A stretch of DNA of 64,000 bases from Nelumbo lutea (GCA_022828595.1 JAKGHH010000006.1:17170499-17234498); one strand, 5' to 3'; shown: positions 10,902 through 22,100, counted from the stretch's first letter. Notes: generated by a model from the letters alone, not told the origin. Program-made: numbers and translations.

Positions 10902-12394
10902 TGATGAGAATAAAAATTATCATATTTTTATCCCCAAATATTCAAACTTTTATATTTAATTAGTACTTAATTGGACTCATTATTCTAGTATTTTGATTCA
11001 GGGCATGAAAGAAGGCGTCAGGAGAAAAACAAGGCTAATCGGGTAAATTTATCCAGTTTCGGCACTACAAGATGAGTTGGCTATAACTCTCCCATCCGAA
11101 CTCCGATTGAGAAGATCCAAGATGTATTGGAAAGATAAGGGAGAACTCCACAACTTTCATGTTTTGGGTTTTGACAGATTCAGTCTGCATCAAGTTTAAA
11201 ATCGGGCCCAAATTCAAAGCAAATTCTTAGTAAAGCCCAGTTCACAACTAAAGCCCAATTCGCATAAAAACCTTGTAGCAGCCCAATTTATTAAAGAAGC
11301 CCAACTCAAATTTGAGAATAAAGAGTCCTATCAGATTTAAATTTCAATTGTAATTCTAGAAAGATAAAAGATTGAGATTACTAGATAGGATAGGATAGGA
11401 TTAGATCTAATTAGGACTTTCTATTTTTAAGAAAGAACTCCTAGGAGGAGTTGGACACAACCCCTCCTCCTAATGCTATATAAAGGGGAGGGGGGACTAG
11501 CTTTTAGCATCACGCATTCAAGCTCTCTCTCTGAAGCAATCAAGAAGACAATCAAGAAAGCTTCAAGAAGGAGATCAGCAAGGCAAGAAAGCTTCAAGAA
11601 GGAAGTGGCGGCAAGGAGAAGACAAGATCTCATCTTCAAGGGCGACATCATGAGTTCTTTCTTACCCCTTGTTTGTTTTATTTCCTTTATCATGAATTAA
11701 TTTATTTTTAGCTAGGGCAGTGGGAAGCCTAACCACGACAATGAATTGATTTTTATTATGATTTATGCAAGATTGTTATTTTCATATTGTCTATGAATTA
11801 TTATGCATAATGTGATTAAGAGCTTGGCCACCTCTTAATTGATTTGGTTTATGTGAATGAATCGAGAGAGAAATTCACATAATTGATTGAATAATACATA
11901 GCGTGAATTGAATGATATATAGAGATATGTATACATGATTCATCTGATGATATAAGTTTTTCATAGAACTTAATGCATTTCTATCACAAGAACTCTAGTC
12001 GAGAGATCGAAGGGTTACTTGATAGAGGTAGATTTGATATGTCCTGAGAAGGAATATTAAATAATTTTGGAAAAACTTTAGCATATGAAAATAATAAATT
12101 ATCTTGGTTAATCTAATAAATTGATATCCATTGGAATGGTTAAGTGGACCAACAGTCCTAGCGCTTCCAATTAGATCGTTGCAAGTTTTGTCATTGAGTG
12201 CCCTTATTTTTATTTCTTTTTCTTCTATTCTTAATTTTCAATAGTTCTTATTGTTAGATCTGAAATTCGATTGTCCAAATAATTAAGGAAGGCTATAGTT
12301 CTAATACTTATTTTGTTAAATCCTCATGGGAACGATATCTTTATATTACTTGATAACTAGTGCACTTGCTAGGGTTATATAATTATAGCCATCA
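10902..12394 (+). repeat. 5' LTR of the Athila element (1493 bp)
   Basis: Starts TGATGAG and ends with CATCA before the primer-binding site. A TATA box (CTATATAAAGGGG) is at about 11476-11488. The 88-codon minus frame and 75-codon plus frame inside it are not genes. It lacks the tandem duplication seen in the 3' LTR. Confidence 0.95.
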
Positions 12395-12514
12395 AGTTTT
12401 TAGCGCTGTTGTCGGGGATTTAATCCTAAAATAATATTAGAACTTGTTAACCTTGGTTAATTTAGATTTTTATTTTTTCTTTTATCATTATTTATTTGAA
12501 TTCTTGCTTAGTGT

Positions 12515-13712
12515 ATGACACGTACTAGAAGAGAAGAATTAGCAGAATTTGATCCTGAGATAAAGAGAACCCTTTGCATACTGCAAAGAGCCAATAAAAG
12601 TGAAGAAAGAGAAGAGGTTGAAGAAGGCGAACCAGCAGAAGAAGAACAGATGGTAGACGAAGCAAATCAAACCCTTTTGGACTATGCTTGCCCAACAATT
12701 GATGGGGTTACTTCTAGCATTTGCAAGCCCACAATTCAAGCCAATAATTTCAAGATCAAGCCTTCAATTTAGTGGATTGCCAAGTGATGATCCTAATGCG
12801 CATATTGTTAATTTCCTAGAAATATGTGATACATTTAAACATAATGGAGTTAGCCATGATGCTATTAAGCTTAGAGTTCTTCCATTCTCATTATGTGATA
12901 GAGCTAAAGATTGGCTTAACTCACTCCCTGTAGGAAGCATCACCACTTGGAATGACTTGAATTAGAGAGGAAATCCTTGTATGAGGCATGGGAACGTTTT
13001 AAAGAGATGCTTAGGAAGTGTCCTCACCATGGGATACTAATTTGGCATCAAATCTAAACTTTTTATAATAGTATTACCCCCTCTAATCGTTCCATTATTG
13101 ATGCAGCTGCAGGAGGTACCATCATGAGAAAAACACCAGAGGAAGCTTATGATCTAGTGGAAGAAATGGTGCCAAATAGGTACCAATGGAATAATGATCG
13201 AACTGATCAAAGGGGAATACACCATATCGATTCTTTTTGCAGCTTTATCTACTCAACTTGCTAGCCTTGATAAAAAATTAGATAATTTTAATGTTGAAGC
13301 AATAAATGCATCATCTAGCAATCCATGTGATCTCTGTGGTCAATTAGGACATATTATTTCTGACTGTCTATTAGGTAATCCTTTTGCTCCACATGAAAGT
13401 GCTAACTTTATTTCTCATGGTGGCAGGCTGAATTTCAACCCCTATTCAAACACATACAACCCAAGGTGGAGGAGTCATCCAAATTTTTTATGGAACAACA
13501 ACCAACAAAAAGCACTCATGGGATTTCAACAGCCAGCCCCACAAGAAAAGAAGGGTAATTTAGAAGAAATGATTTCTAAGTTCATTAATGTTGCTGAAAC
13601 AAAAGTTCAAGAACATGAAAAAAGATTCTTAAGTCAAGAAGCATCAATTAAGAACTTAGAAGTCCAAGTGGGGCAGATTGTGAATATATTGTCAGAAAGA
13701 AAAAAGGGATGA
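12515..13712 (+). pseudogene. Athila gag, frameshifted
   Basis: This encodes the capsid/nucleocapsid polyprotein that would package the element's RNA in the cytoplasm. It starts MTRTRREELAEFDPEIKRTL at 12515. The capsid core ([20 protein letters not shown], then [17 protein letters not shown]) is in another frame at about 12780-12965 and ends at a premature TAG. A zinc knuckle of CX2CX4HX4C form (CDLCGQLGHIISDC) is intact at about 13323-13364, in a 172-codon frame (13194-13712) that also carries a coiled-coil tail. At least two frame changes and an in-frame stop prevent a full product. The Athila assignment rests on the capsid core and the tRNA-Asp primer site. Confidence 0.85.
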
Positions 13713-13992
13713 TTGCCCAGCAATACAGAGAAGAACCCAAGGGAGCAAGTGAATGCCATTGCTTTAAGAAGTGGGAAGACTATTGGCAAGACCTAGAATG
13801 ATGACCAGAGAGCTGAAGTTGCCGATCCACAAAAGGAGACCGAAGGGAGTACACCTAAACTAGATTTAGATGCTATTAAACTTCCTCTCCCCTACCCCAG
13901 AAGAGTTTTGAAAGCTAATTTGGATAAACAATTTGAAAAATTTTTAGAAGTGTTTAAAAAATATATATATTAACATCCATCTTCTTGATATA

Positions 13993-14816
13993 TTGTCACA
14001 GATGCCAAAATATGCCAAATTCTTGAAGGAGGTGATGCCAAATAAAAGGAAATGGGAAGATTGTGAGATGGTAAAGTTAAACGAAGAGTGTTCAGCCATT
14101 CTTCAATATAAATTGCCCCCAAAGCTTAAGGAACCAAGGAGTTTTTCTATACCTTGCACCATAGGGAGTACTGAATTTGAAAAAGCCTTATGTGATTTAG
14201 GTGCTAGTATAAATTTAATGCCTTATTCTATTTTTGAAAAACTTGGATTGCATGAATTAACACCTACTACTATTATTCTGCAATTAGCTTATAGAAGTAT
14301 CAAATATTCTAGGGGAATAGTAGAAGATGTTTTAGTCAAAGTGGGCAATTTTATTATACCTGCTGATTTTGTTGTGTTGGAAATGGAGGAAGATAGGACA
14401 ATGCCTCTAATTTTAGGGAGACCTTTTCTTGCTACTGGTAATGCTTTAATTGATGTGCAAAAAGGTCTACTTACCCTTAGAATCAATGGTGAAGAAGTGG
14501 GGTTTAATATATTTAAAACCATGAAATATCCCAACAAAATTGAACATGAAATATATGCAATAGACTACATTGATGTTTGGGCAGCTGAAATTAACACATC
14601 TAAATTAGATGATCCCTTAGAAAGTTGCATTCTCAATTCTTGTAAAAACACGCAGTTCTTGGATGAGGAAGCTAAGGAGGCGTTGAACTATTTGGAGGAC
14701 GGTCAAAAAGGGTTCAAGCCAAGACAAGATAATGCTCATTATATTATGTTGCCAATTTCTAATGAGAGATTGTTATCCTTTGTTTTACAGGCCCCTATTC
14801 TAGATTTGAACCCGCC
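13993..14816 (+). pseudogene. Athila aspartic protease domain, 3' part lost
   Basis: An open frame runs from 13993 to the solo-LTR insertion. The retropepsin motif CDLGASINLMP is at about 14188-14220, and the flap-distal motif PLILGRPFLATG is at about 14405-14440, both normal for Athila (DLGAS in place of DTGA). After the protease, the linker that leads into RT (APILDLNP) is reached at about 14790-14813 and then the polyprotein breaks off. Downstream of the solo LTR there is no RT. The frame as translated to 14847 runs 31 bases into the inserted LTR. Confidence 0.85.
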
Positions 14817-15569
14817 TGATGAAGGAAGATTTGGCTTGGCCTCTTAACCACCCAACACGTGGCAGAAGCAACAGCTTGACACGGCAGTACGCTCAAGGCG
14901 CGAGCTCCGAGAGGAGGAACCAGCGGTTTGAGCTCCCCAAAAGGAGTCCGAACTCCCCCTTTGACCCCGAGCCTTACGAGGAGTGCAAAGGGCAACAACC
15001 CGAACTGGCCCACCCCAAGGCAGTTCGGGCCACACCTCTATCCGAACTCAAGACTTCACCTTGCACACCACTCCAGCACTTCGTCTCTAGGCCGCCGAAC
15101 TGAACGACCGTACCCGACACCAAAGGAATTCGTATCCTGAGGCGGCACACCTAACTGACTTAGGATCTGATGCTTGACAGCCGCACTTCAACGGCCACCT
15201 GCCACCGCCACCTCCAGTCATAGAGACGGCTCCAACAAAGAGAGCAGTGGTGGTTGCCTGTCCCAGCAGAGGTGATGACACCCGAACTGGCAGAAGTGCA
15301 GAGGTAATGATACCCGACCTGACAGAAGCTTGGGAGTGAGTGCATGAAGTGGTTATAAAAGGCTCTCTTCCCCTCTAAGGAGGTACGTGATAACTTTGCG
15401 CTATCTAGTTTTGATCTTGTCTTTAAGAAAATACTAACTTGAGCTTCGGAGCAATCTCATCGGGTTCCTCCCCGGAGATTCCCCGCCTTCTTCTCCGTTT
15501 TAGGCACCTATTGCTCCAGTCAGAGGCAAGGTCGTTGATAGCTAGGACTGACCGGATTGCACTACATCA
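14817..15569 (+). mobile_element. Tat-like solo LTR (753 bp) inside the Athila element
   Basis: Starts TGATGAAGGAAGATTTGGCT and ends CTACATCA, so the ends are TGATG/CATCA. It is flanked on both sides by the perfect 5-bp duplication CCGCC (14812-14816 and 15570-15574). The start resembles the other Tat LTRs in the window (TGATGAGGGAYAWTTTGG). A TATA box (GTTATAAAAGG) is at about 15351-15361, and a U5-like ACTTGAGCTTCGGAGC follows at about 15436. No internal region remains, as expected after LTR-LTR recombination. Several short Pro/Arg-rich frames here are not genes. Confidence 0.85.
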
Positions 15570-15574
15570 CCGCC

Positions 15575-16388
15575 CATGATGGATGAAAGGGGAGCACACC
15601 GAAAGCTACAACCACGAGAGTCAGAGGATCCGATTCATGATTACTAAAAATATGGAAGTTTGTTTTTCCTTTTTCTTTTTGTTTTTGCATTTCTAGTTTA
15701 GTTGTTCTGCCCTTTCTCTACATTTCACCTCACATTGGGGACAATGTAAGTTTTAAGTGTGGGGGAGGGGATTTAGGATTTAGGTTAGAATTTAGGTTGT
15801 GTTTTAAAATTTGATTTAGGTCGTGTTTTGCTGCATTAAAAAAAAAACCTCAACTCTTTTGAAATCAATTAAAACAATATTCTAGGAAAATTCTTGTGAT
15901 CTGAGTAAAGAAATATGATCAGGGAGCACACCATTCTAGGACGGAGCATAAAATGCACCTACCAACCAAGCAATTCAATAATAGGATGGAGCATAAAATT
16001 CACTTATTGACCAAGTAATCCTAATAATGGGATGGAGCATAAAATGCACCCATTGACTAAGTTCTAAAAGTGAGATAGAGCATAAAATGCACTCACTTCC
16101 ACCAATGAGAAAAAGAAAAGAAAAAGAAAAAAAAGAGAGCAAGTAAAAATGTTTTCCTTAGTTTACTACCTGGTTTGTAGTAGTAAAGAAGGGATTGGCT
16201 AATAGATGAGTTGAATATAACTTGGTTGTGTTGACTTAATAGTTCGCAATAACCGACCTAGGATATTTGTGGAAAAAGATGAAGGAGAGTTGAGTTTAAA
16301 AATCAGTAGTATAGTTAGTTTGTTTTTTTTTTTTTTGCTTGAATATTGTCTTGCTCGAGGACGGGCAAGGTTTAAGTGTGGGGGGATT
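15575..16388 (+). other. Athila 3' internal region
   Basis: Continues the Athila sequence after the solo LTR. A short frame (PMMDERGAH onwards) ends at a stop near 15645. There are four imperfect copies of a GGAGCATAAAATGCAC-like block at about 15950-16100, and then the polypurine tract directly before the 3' LTR at 16389. Nothing codes for RT, RNase H or integrase. Confidence 0.75.
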
Positions 16389-18198
16389 TGATGAGAATAA
16401 AAATTATCATATTTTTTCCCCAAATATTCAGTCTTTTATACTTAATTAGTACTTAATTGGACCCATTATTCTTGTATTTCGATTCGGGGCATGAAAGAAG
16501 GCATCAGGAGAAAAGTAAGGCTAATCAGGTAATTTTACCTAGTTTTAGCACCACAAGATGATTTGGGAATAACTCTCCCATCCAGACTCCGATTAAAAGA
16601 TTCAAGATGTATTGGAAAGATAAGGAAGCAATCCATAACTTTCATGCTTTGGGTTTTGACAGATTCGGTCTACATCGAGTTCAAAATCGGGCCCGAAGTT
16701 GAAGAAAATTCATAGTAAAGCCCAGTTCACATTTTCCCCAAATATTCAGTCTTTTATAGTTAATTAGCACTTAATTGGACCCATTATTCTTGTATTTCGA
16801 TTCAGGGCATGAAAGAAAGCGTCAGGAGAAAAAAAAGGCTAATCGGGTAATTTTACCCAATTTCGGCATCGTGAGATGATTTGGGAATAACTCTCCCATC
16901 CGGACTCCGATTGAGAAGATTCAAGATGCATTGGAAAGGTAAGAGAGCAATCCATAAATTTCATGTTTTGGGTTTTGACAGATTCGGTCTGCATCGAGTT
17001 CAAAATTGGGCCCAAATTTGAAGAAAATTTGTAGTAAAGCCCAGTTCACAACTGAAGCCCAATTCGCATAAAAACCTTGTAGCACAACCCAATTTATTAA
17101 AGAAGCTCAACTTGCATTAAAAAATAAAGAGTCATATCATATTTAAATTTCAATTGTAATTCTAGAAAGATAAAAGATTGAGATTACTAGATAGGATAGG
17201 ATATGATAGGATTAAATCTAATTAGGACTTTCTAGTTTTAAGAAAGAACTCCTAAGAGGGGTTGGAGATAGCCCCTCCTCCTAATGCTATATAAAGGGGG
17301 GGGGGGGGGGGGGAGGGACTAGCTTTTAGCATCAACCATTCAAGCTCTCTCTCTTAAGCTATCAAGAAGACAATCAAGAAAGTTTAAAGAAGGAGATCAA
17401 CAAGGCAACAAGGCTTCAAGAAGGAAGTGGCGGCACGGAGAAGACAAGATCTCAGCTTTAAGGGCGACATCATGAGTTCTTTCTTACCCCTTGATTGTTT
17501 TATTTCTTTTATCATGAATTAATTTATTTGTAGATAGGGCTGTGGGAAGCCTAACCACGACAATGAATTGATTTTTATTCTGATTTATGCAAGATTGTTA
17601 TTTTCATATTGTCTATGAATTATTATGCATAATGCGATTAAGAGCTTGGCCACCTCTTAATTGATTTGGTTTATGTGAATGAATCGGGAGAGGAATTCAT
17701 ATAATCGACTGAATAATTCATAGTGTGAATTTATGTACATGATTCATCTAATGATGTAAGTTTTTCATAGAACTTAATGCATTTCTATCATGAGAACTCT
17801 GGTCGAGAGATCGAAGGGTTACTTGATAGAGGTAGATTTGATATATCCTAAGAGGGAATATTAAATAATTTTGGAAAAAATTCAGCGTATGAAAATAATA
17901 AATTATGTTGGTTAATCTAATAAATTGATATCCATTGGAATGGTTAGGTGGACCAACAGTCCTAGCGCTTCCAATTAGATCGTTGCAAGTTTTGTCATTG
18001 ATTGCCTTTATTTTTATTTCTTTTTCTTCTATTCTTAATTTTCAGTAGTTCTTATTGTTAGATCTGAAATTCGATTATCCAAATAATTAAGGAAGGCTAT
18101 AGTTCTAATACTTATTTTGTTAAATCCTCGTGGGAACGATATCTTTATACTACTTGATAACTAGTACACTTACTAGGGTTATATAATTATAACTATCA
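16389..18198 (+). repeat. 3' LTR of the Athila element (1810 bp) with an internal 318-bp tandem duplication
   Basis: Starts TGATGAGAATAAAAATTATC like the 5' LTR but is 317 bp longer. The extra length is a tandem duplication. The block starting CCCCAAATATTCAGTCTTTT at 16418 occurs again at 16736, and each copy runs through the 'gcatgaaagaaggcgtcaggag' area and the TTTTGACAGATTCGGTCT area. The two units differ at several positions. A TATA box at about 17288 is followed by an 18-G run (17296-17313). Confidence 0.9.
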
Positions 18199-18208
18199 TC
18201 TATTCCAC

Positions 18209-18544
18209 TCAGTTTCCTATCAGGCGAGTAATGAGACTGATGAAAGCATCTTCGTTGCATGGAATTGTGAGAAGACCCATTGGATGATCGAACCCAAATT
18301 CTTCCTCAGCCTTGCTCAACAAGTCCTGAAACAATGGGTGCTTCAGGTAAGAAATGGAAACCACGAATCTCTTGGTCTGGTTATTATCTCCAACATAAAC
18401 TGCAAAGTGGCCCTTGGGGACATGCTCTGTGGTTGTCATCGGAGGTAAGGACGATTGGTGTCTACTGATCAGAAGGTGAGTCGACCATCGCCCTCGAATG
18501 ACTTGTTTGGCATAAACAATGATCTCAGTAAAGCGATTACCAAT
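18209..18544 (-). pseudogene. SAUR copy 1: SAUR-family auxin-responsive protein with lost start codon
   Basis: SAUR proteins are small regulators of auxin-driven cell expansion; many inhibit PP2C.D phosphatases at the plasma membrane and so activate the H+-ATPase. The frame equals copy 2 in length (336 bases) with no internal stop, but the first codon is ATT instead of ATG. An in-frame TAA lies upstream with no other ATG between. The first available ATG (at 18439) arises from a Val-to-Met change and would give 76 residues, starting just before the conserved [11 protein letters not shown]. The SAUR core is complete: [42 protein letters not shown]. At the positions where the two copies differ in the core, copy 1 keeps the family-typical residues (His of NHPLF, Glu, Phe of EEFGF). 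An Athila element begins 11 bases beyond the last base of the stop codon. It may still make an N-truncated protein, but I think it is dying. Confidence 0.8.
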
Positions 18545-18660
18545 TTTTTCAAAAGGAAGAAGAAATTAATCAAAGCTGAAGCTGATGTCTTGGAAGAAGC
18601 TAAGGGGAGTTACGGAAGGCCTGAAGAGCTAGGAGATGGTAGAGAAGTATGCTTTCTTCC

Positions 18661-18670
18661 CTATATATAG
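18661..18670 (-). promoter_or_regulatory. TATA box of SAUR copy 1
   Basis: CTATATATAG sits about 117-126 bp upstream of the ancestral start codon, within a palindromic CCCTATATATAGGG. It is identical in SAUR copy 2 (40317-40326). Confidence 0.75.
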
Positions 18671-19324
18671 GGAAAGGCAGAAGAGTGATTGATGTACATA
18701 TTGCAGAGATTGTATGAAGTATGGAGAGAAATTATGTTCAGATTCATTCAAATGTCAATAATTTTAATTGGTAGCCATGACAAAATTGATTAAAGACGGG
18801 ACCAACTTACACACTAACAAACAGATGGTGTGGATCCAGAAGTGGTATTCATTTTCATTGTATTATTGGTTGTAGCACATCAGAGGCCCAACTGTGCTAA
18901 TTGAACGACATATCACAAGTAGTGGAAAAAACAGCTAGCCCACCGTCTTCCAGCAAGTAGATCGACAACAATTTGCAACTATTTAATTAGTGTCCTATCA
19001 AAATAGATTCAGTGCCACTCAATTCAAAAAGGTGTTTTATTGGCTGTTTGTTGATTACTGGTGTGATGGAGACCTGGAAAATGGGCCTAGGAATTGAAGT
19101 TGCTTTCCACAATTTGACCCTATCTATCATGGAAAATTAGGCAGCTAATACTGACTAGTCTAAATTAGGGTAGCTCACATACTGAGTCAATTGGAATGTT
19201 TACTAATTAATCCGTCATTTCGCTAATAGTGTGAACAAAATGATGCATCTGCTTTGGTATAATGTATCTTTAGACATGTGTTGTGATTGTTAATCTTTTG
19301 ATTTCAGCATGACAACAAGGGAAA
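18671..19324 (-). promoter_or_regulatory. Upstream region of SAUR copy 1 (duplicated)
   Basis: Colinear with 40327-41014 upstream of SAUR copy 2, with small indels. I saw no TGTCTC auxin-response element on a quick read, but the region was not searched exhaustively. It ends where Helitron-like AT-rich DNA begins. Confidence 0.5.
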
Positions 19325-21394
19325 AAACTTGCACTATTTAAAAAATAGAAATTTATAAAAGTATATAATTGTTTTATATTTTTAATATTTGAGTAATTAA
19401 TAATTATTGATAGTTCATATATTATTTTAATATTTTTATAATACAAAATTAGCTATAATCAGTTTCAGCTAAAGTTGTTCATCAAACTAATGAAACTAAC
19501 CAACCCAACCAACTCGACCTGAGTTAATTAGTTTTCTAATATTTCCAATAGGCTTTTGATTCAACAATTTCCTAAGCCGATTAGGTTGGATTAGTTTTGC
19601 TTTAAACATTTTTAAATTGACCAAAATCAAATGACCTTACCATGGATATATATTAATATTTATATTTTTAATATAATTTTTTAATACGGGAAAGTGAGAA
19701 AATTCTCATATTTCTTAGTCTAAAATATTGTATATCATAAATTTAATTTCTCATTTTTTAATAATGCTACTATATTTTTTTATAATTTACATTTAACTTT
19801 TTAAGTTTAAAACTTTTGAGCCAACCGACCAAACCAAAAATCGGCAAACTATTAAAACCTGAGTTGGGGTACTTAGGAATAAGCCTATTTGACCATGTCG
19901 ATTTGTTTGGCCAAATAGCCTACAATTGATTTGAACCAACCCGTGAATAGGGGTGCTCACAGTTCGATTAACCAGTTGGCTGGTTCAGTTAATTGTCGGT
20001 TCGATTCGTCAACTTTTTGGTTTTTTAATTTTTACAATATATATTATATTTTATATATAATAAAAAACTATAAGTATATATAAAATATTGTATTTTAAAT
20101 AATAAATAATATATCATATATTATAAATATATATTTATATATAATGCATACTTATTAATTTGTAATATATAAAAATATATATTATATACATAAATATATA
20201 TATAAAATATATCGAAATATATGCATACTAGTTGGATTGATTAACTGCTAGTTTTTTGTATTGGTTAACCGAAACTGAACCAGTTGGTTTGGTTAACCAA
20301 TTTTTCGATTCGGTTTCAATCGGTTCAGTCTTTTAGTTTTTTTGCTCACCCTACCCGTGAACACTTCTAATTTCAGCTAAATTAATAGTCTAATCTTCAA
20401 TAAAAAACAATAGTTTAATCTGCAATGATTATTGAAAATTTATAGCATAAATACATGATAATCGAAAATACAATAAATACAAAAAAACAAAAAATACTAA
20501 AAAATATATTAAATTAGTCAATAAATAGTTTAGTCTCCAATAGTTATTAAAAAATTTCTACTAAATAAAAACCAAAAATAAATTTATACATAATTATTTA
20601 TATAATATATTAATATAATAAATATAGATTAAGATTTTAAAAATATTATTAATAAATAATAATTTTTTGAAAATTATTTTCTAGAATTATTAATTGATAT
20701 AAGTTAATTTAGTTATTTACACCATTATTTAGTTATTTAAATAATATCATTATTTAAATTTTAAAATTCTAATTATTTATTTAATTTAATAATCTGTAAA
20801 ATTATAATTTGTACTACTATTTCATAATTTTGTTATTTTAACTATTTAAAATATAGTTATATTAAAAGTTTCAATATTTAAATTATTTAAATATTATAAA
20901 AAATATTTAAATTTTTTGTTATTCCAATTTTATTAAATTTAAAGTTATTACATGACATTAAATATTTAGTTATTTTTAATATTTTTTTATTTAAGATATT
21001 TAGTTACTGAAATATTTCAAATAATGTTTTTTTAATATTAAATTTTATTGTTTGAATAACATTTAAATTGAATAATCTAGAAAATCATAATTTATATTAT
21101 TAGTACATAATTTTGTAATGAATTTTATAAAATTGAAAAATTATTAATACTATGTTTATTATTAAATCTATTATAATTAGTTTTGTGTTTTTAATAAATA
21201 TTTGAAAGTTATTATATAATTTTTATATTAGAATACTTTTTAATTTTTTTAATTCAAACTTTCTTTAGATAGTTATGGATAAAAAGTAGGGTTGAGGATA
21301 AATAGGAATTAGAGATAATTTAAGGTAAAGTGGGGGGCTAGTGGGGGAGGTAGTTTAGGAGAAATTTTAGAAGATATTATTTAGGTTATTGAGA

Positions 21395-21429
<35 letters not shown>

Positions 21430-21432
21430 CGT

Positions 21433-21482
<50 letters not shown>

Positions 21483-21602
21483 AGGTAATCTTTTATGGGG
21501 GAGAGAATCTCATTGTTTTTTTTTTTCAAAAATAACATAAAATAAAAATAAAAATTTAGAAAAAGGAGAAAACATCTAGACTATTGTGTTTTAGTATATA
21601 CA
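19325..21602 (-). mobile_element. Helitron-like element B, degenerate 3' end
   Basis: This AT-rich block shares its layout with element A: a 3' side with 'caatagaaatacatag', then long A/T runs, 'ggtagtttaggagaaattttag', and GT and GA microsatellites (21399-21426 and 21434-21478). It ends at TTTTAGTATATACAT, resembling the TATATATAGTATAGAT end of element A. The hairpin end at about 19325 is decayed. The counterpart in the SAUR duplication is 41015-42981. The exact limits are uncertain. Confidence 0.4.
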
Positions 21603-21605
21603 TAC

Positions 21606-22100
21606 ACTAGCGGGGACCCATGCAATGCATAGGCATTGTTAAGAAAAAGTTAAACAATAGAAATACATAGGAGTATATAATTATTTTATTATTTAACTTT
21701 TTAATAATCAATCTGATTGAACTCGATTCGAGTTGGTTGGTTTGAGGTAATTATTGAAAAATGTATTTATGTATTTTTTTTTGAAAATATTCATGAAAGT
21801 AGAAAATAGAGGATATATTATGTAGGTTTTAGAAAATTTTAGACATTTTAGAAATTTAATAATTACTGTCAATGATAAAACTGTTAATAATTATAAATTT
21901 ATTAAATACTATCAATAATTATTGTTATTACTATTATTAAAATTGTGGTAAATAATGGTAATTTATTTTGGATAATAATTATTGCTATTATTGTTAAAAA
22001 TTACTATTTCTATTAATTACTGCTAATAATTAAGGTTATTATCCTTAATAAATACTATTAATAAATAGAAATTTAATAATTACTCTTAACAAATACTGCT
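21606..22100 (-). mobile_element. Helitron-like element C, 3' end
   Basis: The minus strand ends with the hairpin CCTATGCATTGCATGGG followed by TCCCCGCTAGT at 21606, the same terminus as element A. It starts four bases after the putative 5' end of element B, so the two lie head to tail. The right limit is not seen; 22100 marks where the AT-rich repeat character fades. Confidence 0.45.

Larger units (their letters stand above)
10902..18198 (+). mobile_element. Athila-type Ty3/gypsy LTR retrotransposon, internally deleted
   Basis: This 7.3-kb element has LTRs starting TGATGAGAAT and ending AACTATCA or the like. It is flanked by the 5-bp duplication TCTAT (10897-10901 and 18199-18203). After the 5' LTR comes a primer-binding site close to the 3' end of plant tRNA-Asp (TTTTTAGCGCTGTTGTCGGG, 12397 on). 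Gag and protease follow, then a 3' untranslated part with the Athila hallmark CACATTGGGGACAATGT (15731-15747) and a polypurine tract (AAGTGTGGGGGGATT). RT, RNase H and integrase are absent. A Tat-like solo LTR sits at 14817-15569. It inserted just past the SAUR copy 1 stop codon. Confidence 0.95.

Noticed and set aside
14795..15345. Cluster of Pro/Arg-rich frames on both strands
   Set aside because: All fall in the GC-richer Tat-like solo LTR and overlap each other in many frames.
15950..16110. Evenly spaced repeats as a CRISPR-like array
   Set aside because: Eukaryotic retrotransposon context, imperfect repeats, only four units, no associated genes.
19400..21300. Long AT-rich region as a scaffold-attachment region or replication origin
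   Set aside because: It matches other copies of a Helitron-like family (4.6, 41-44 kb) and is better explained as transposon body.
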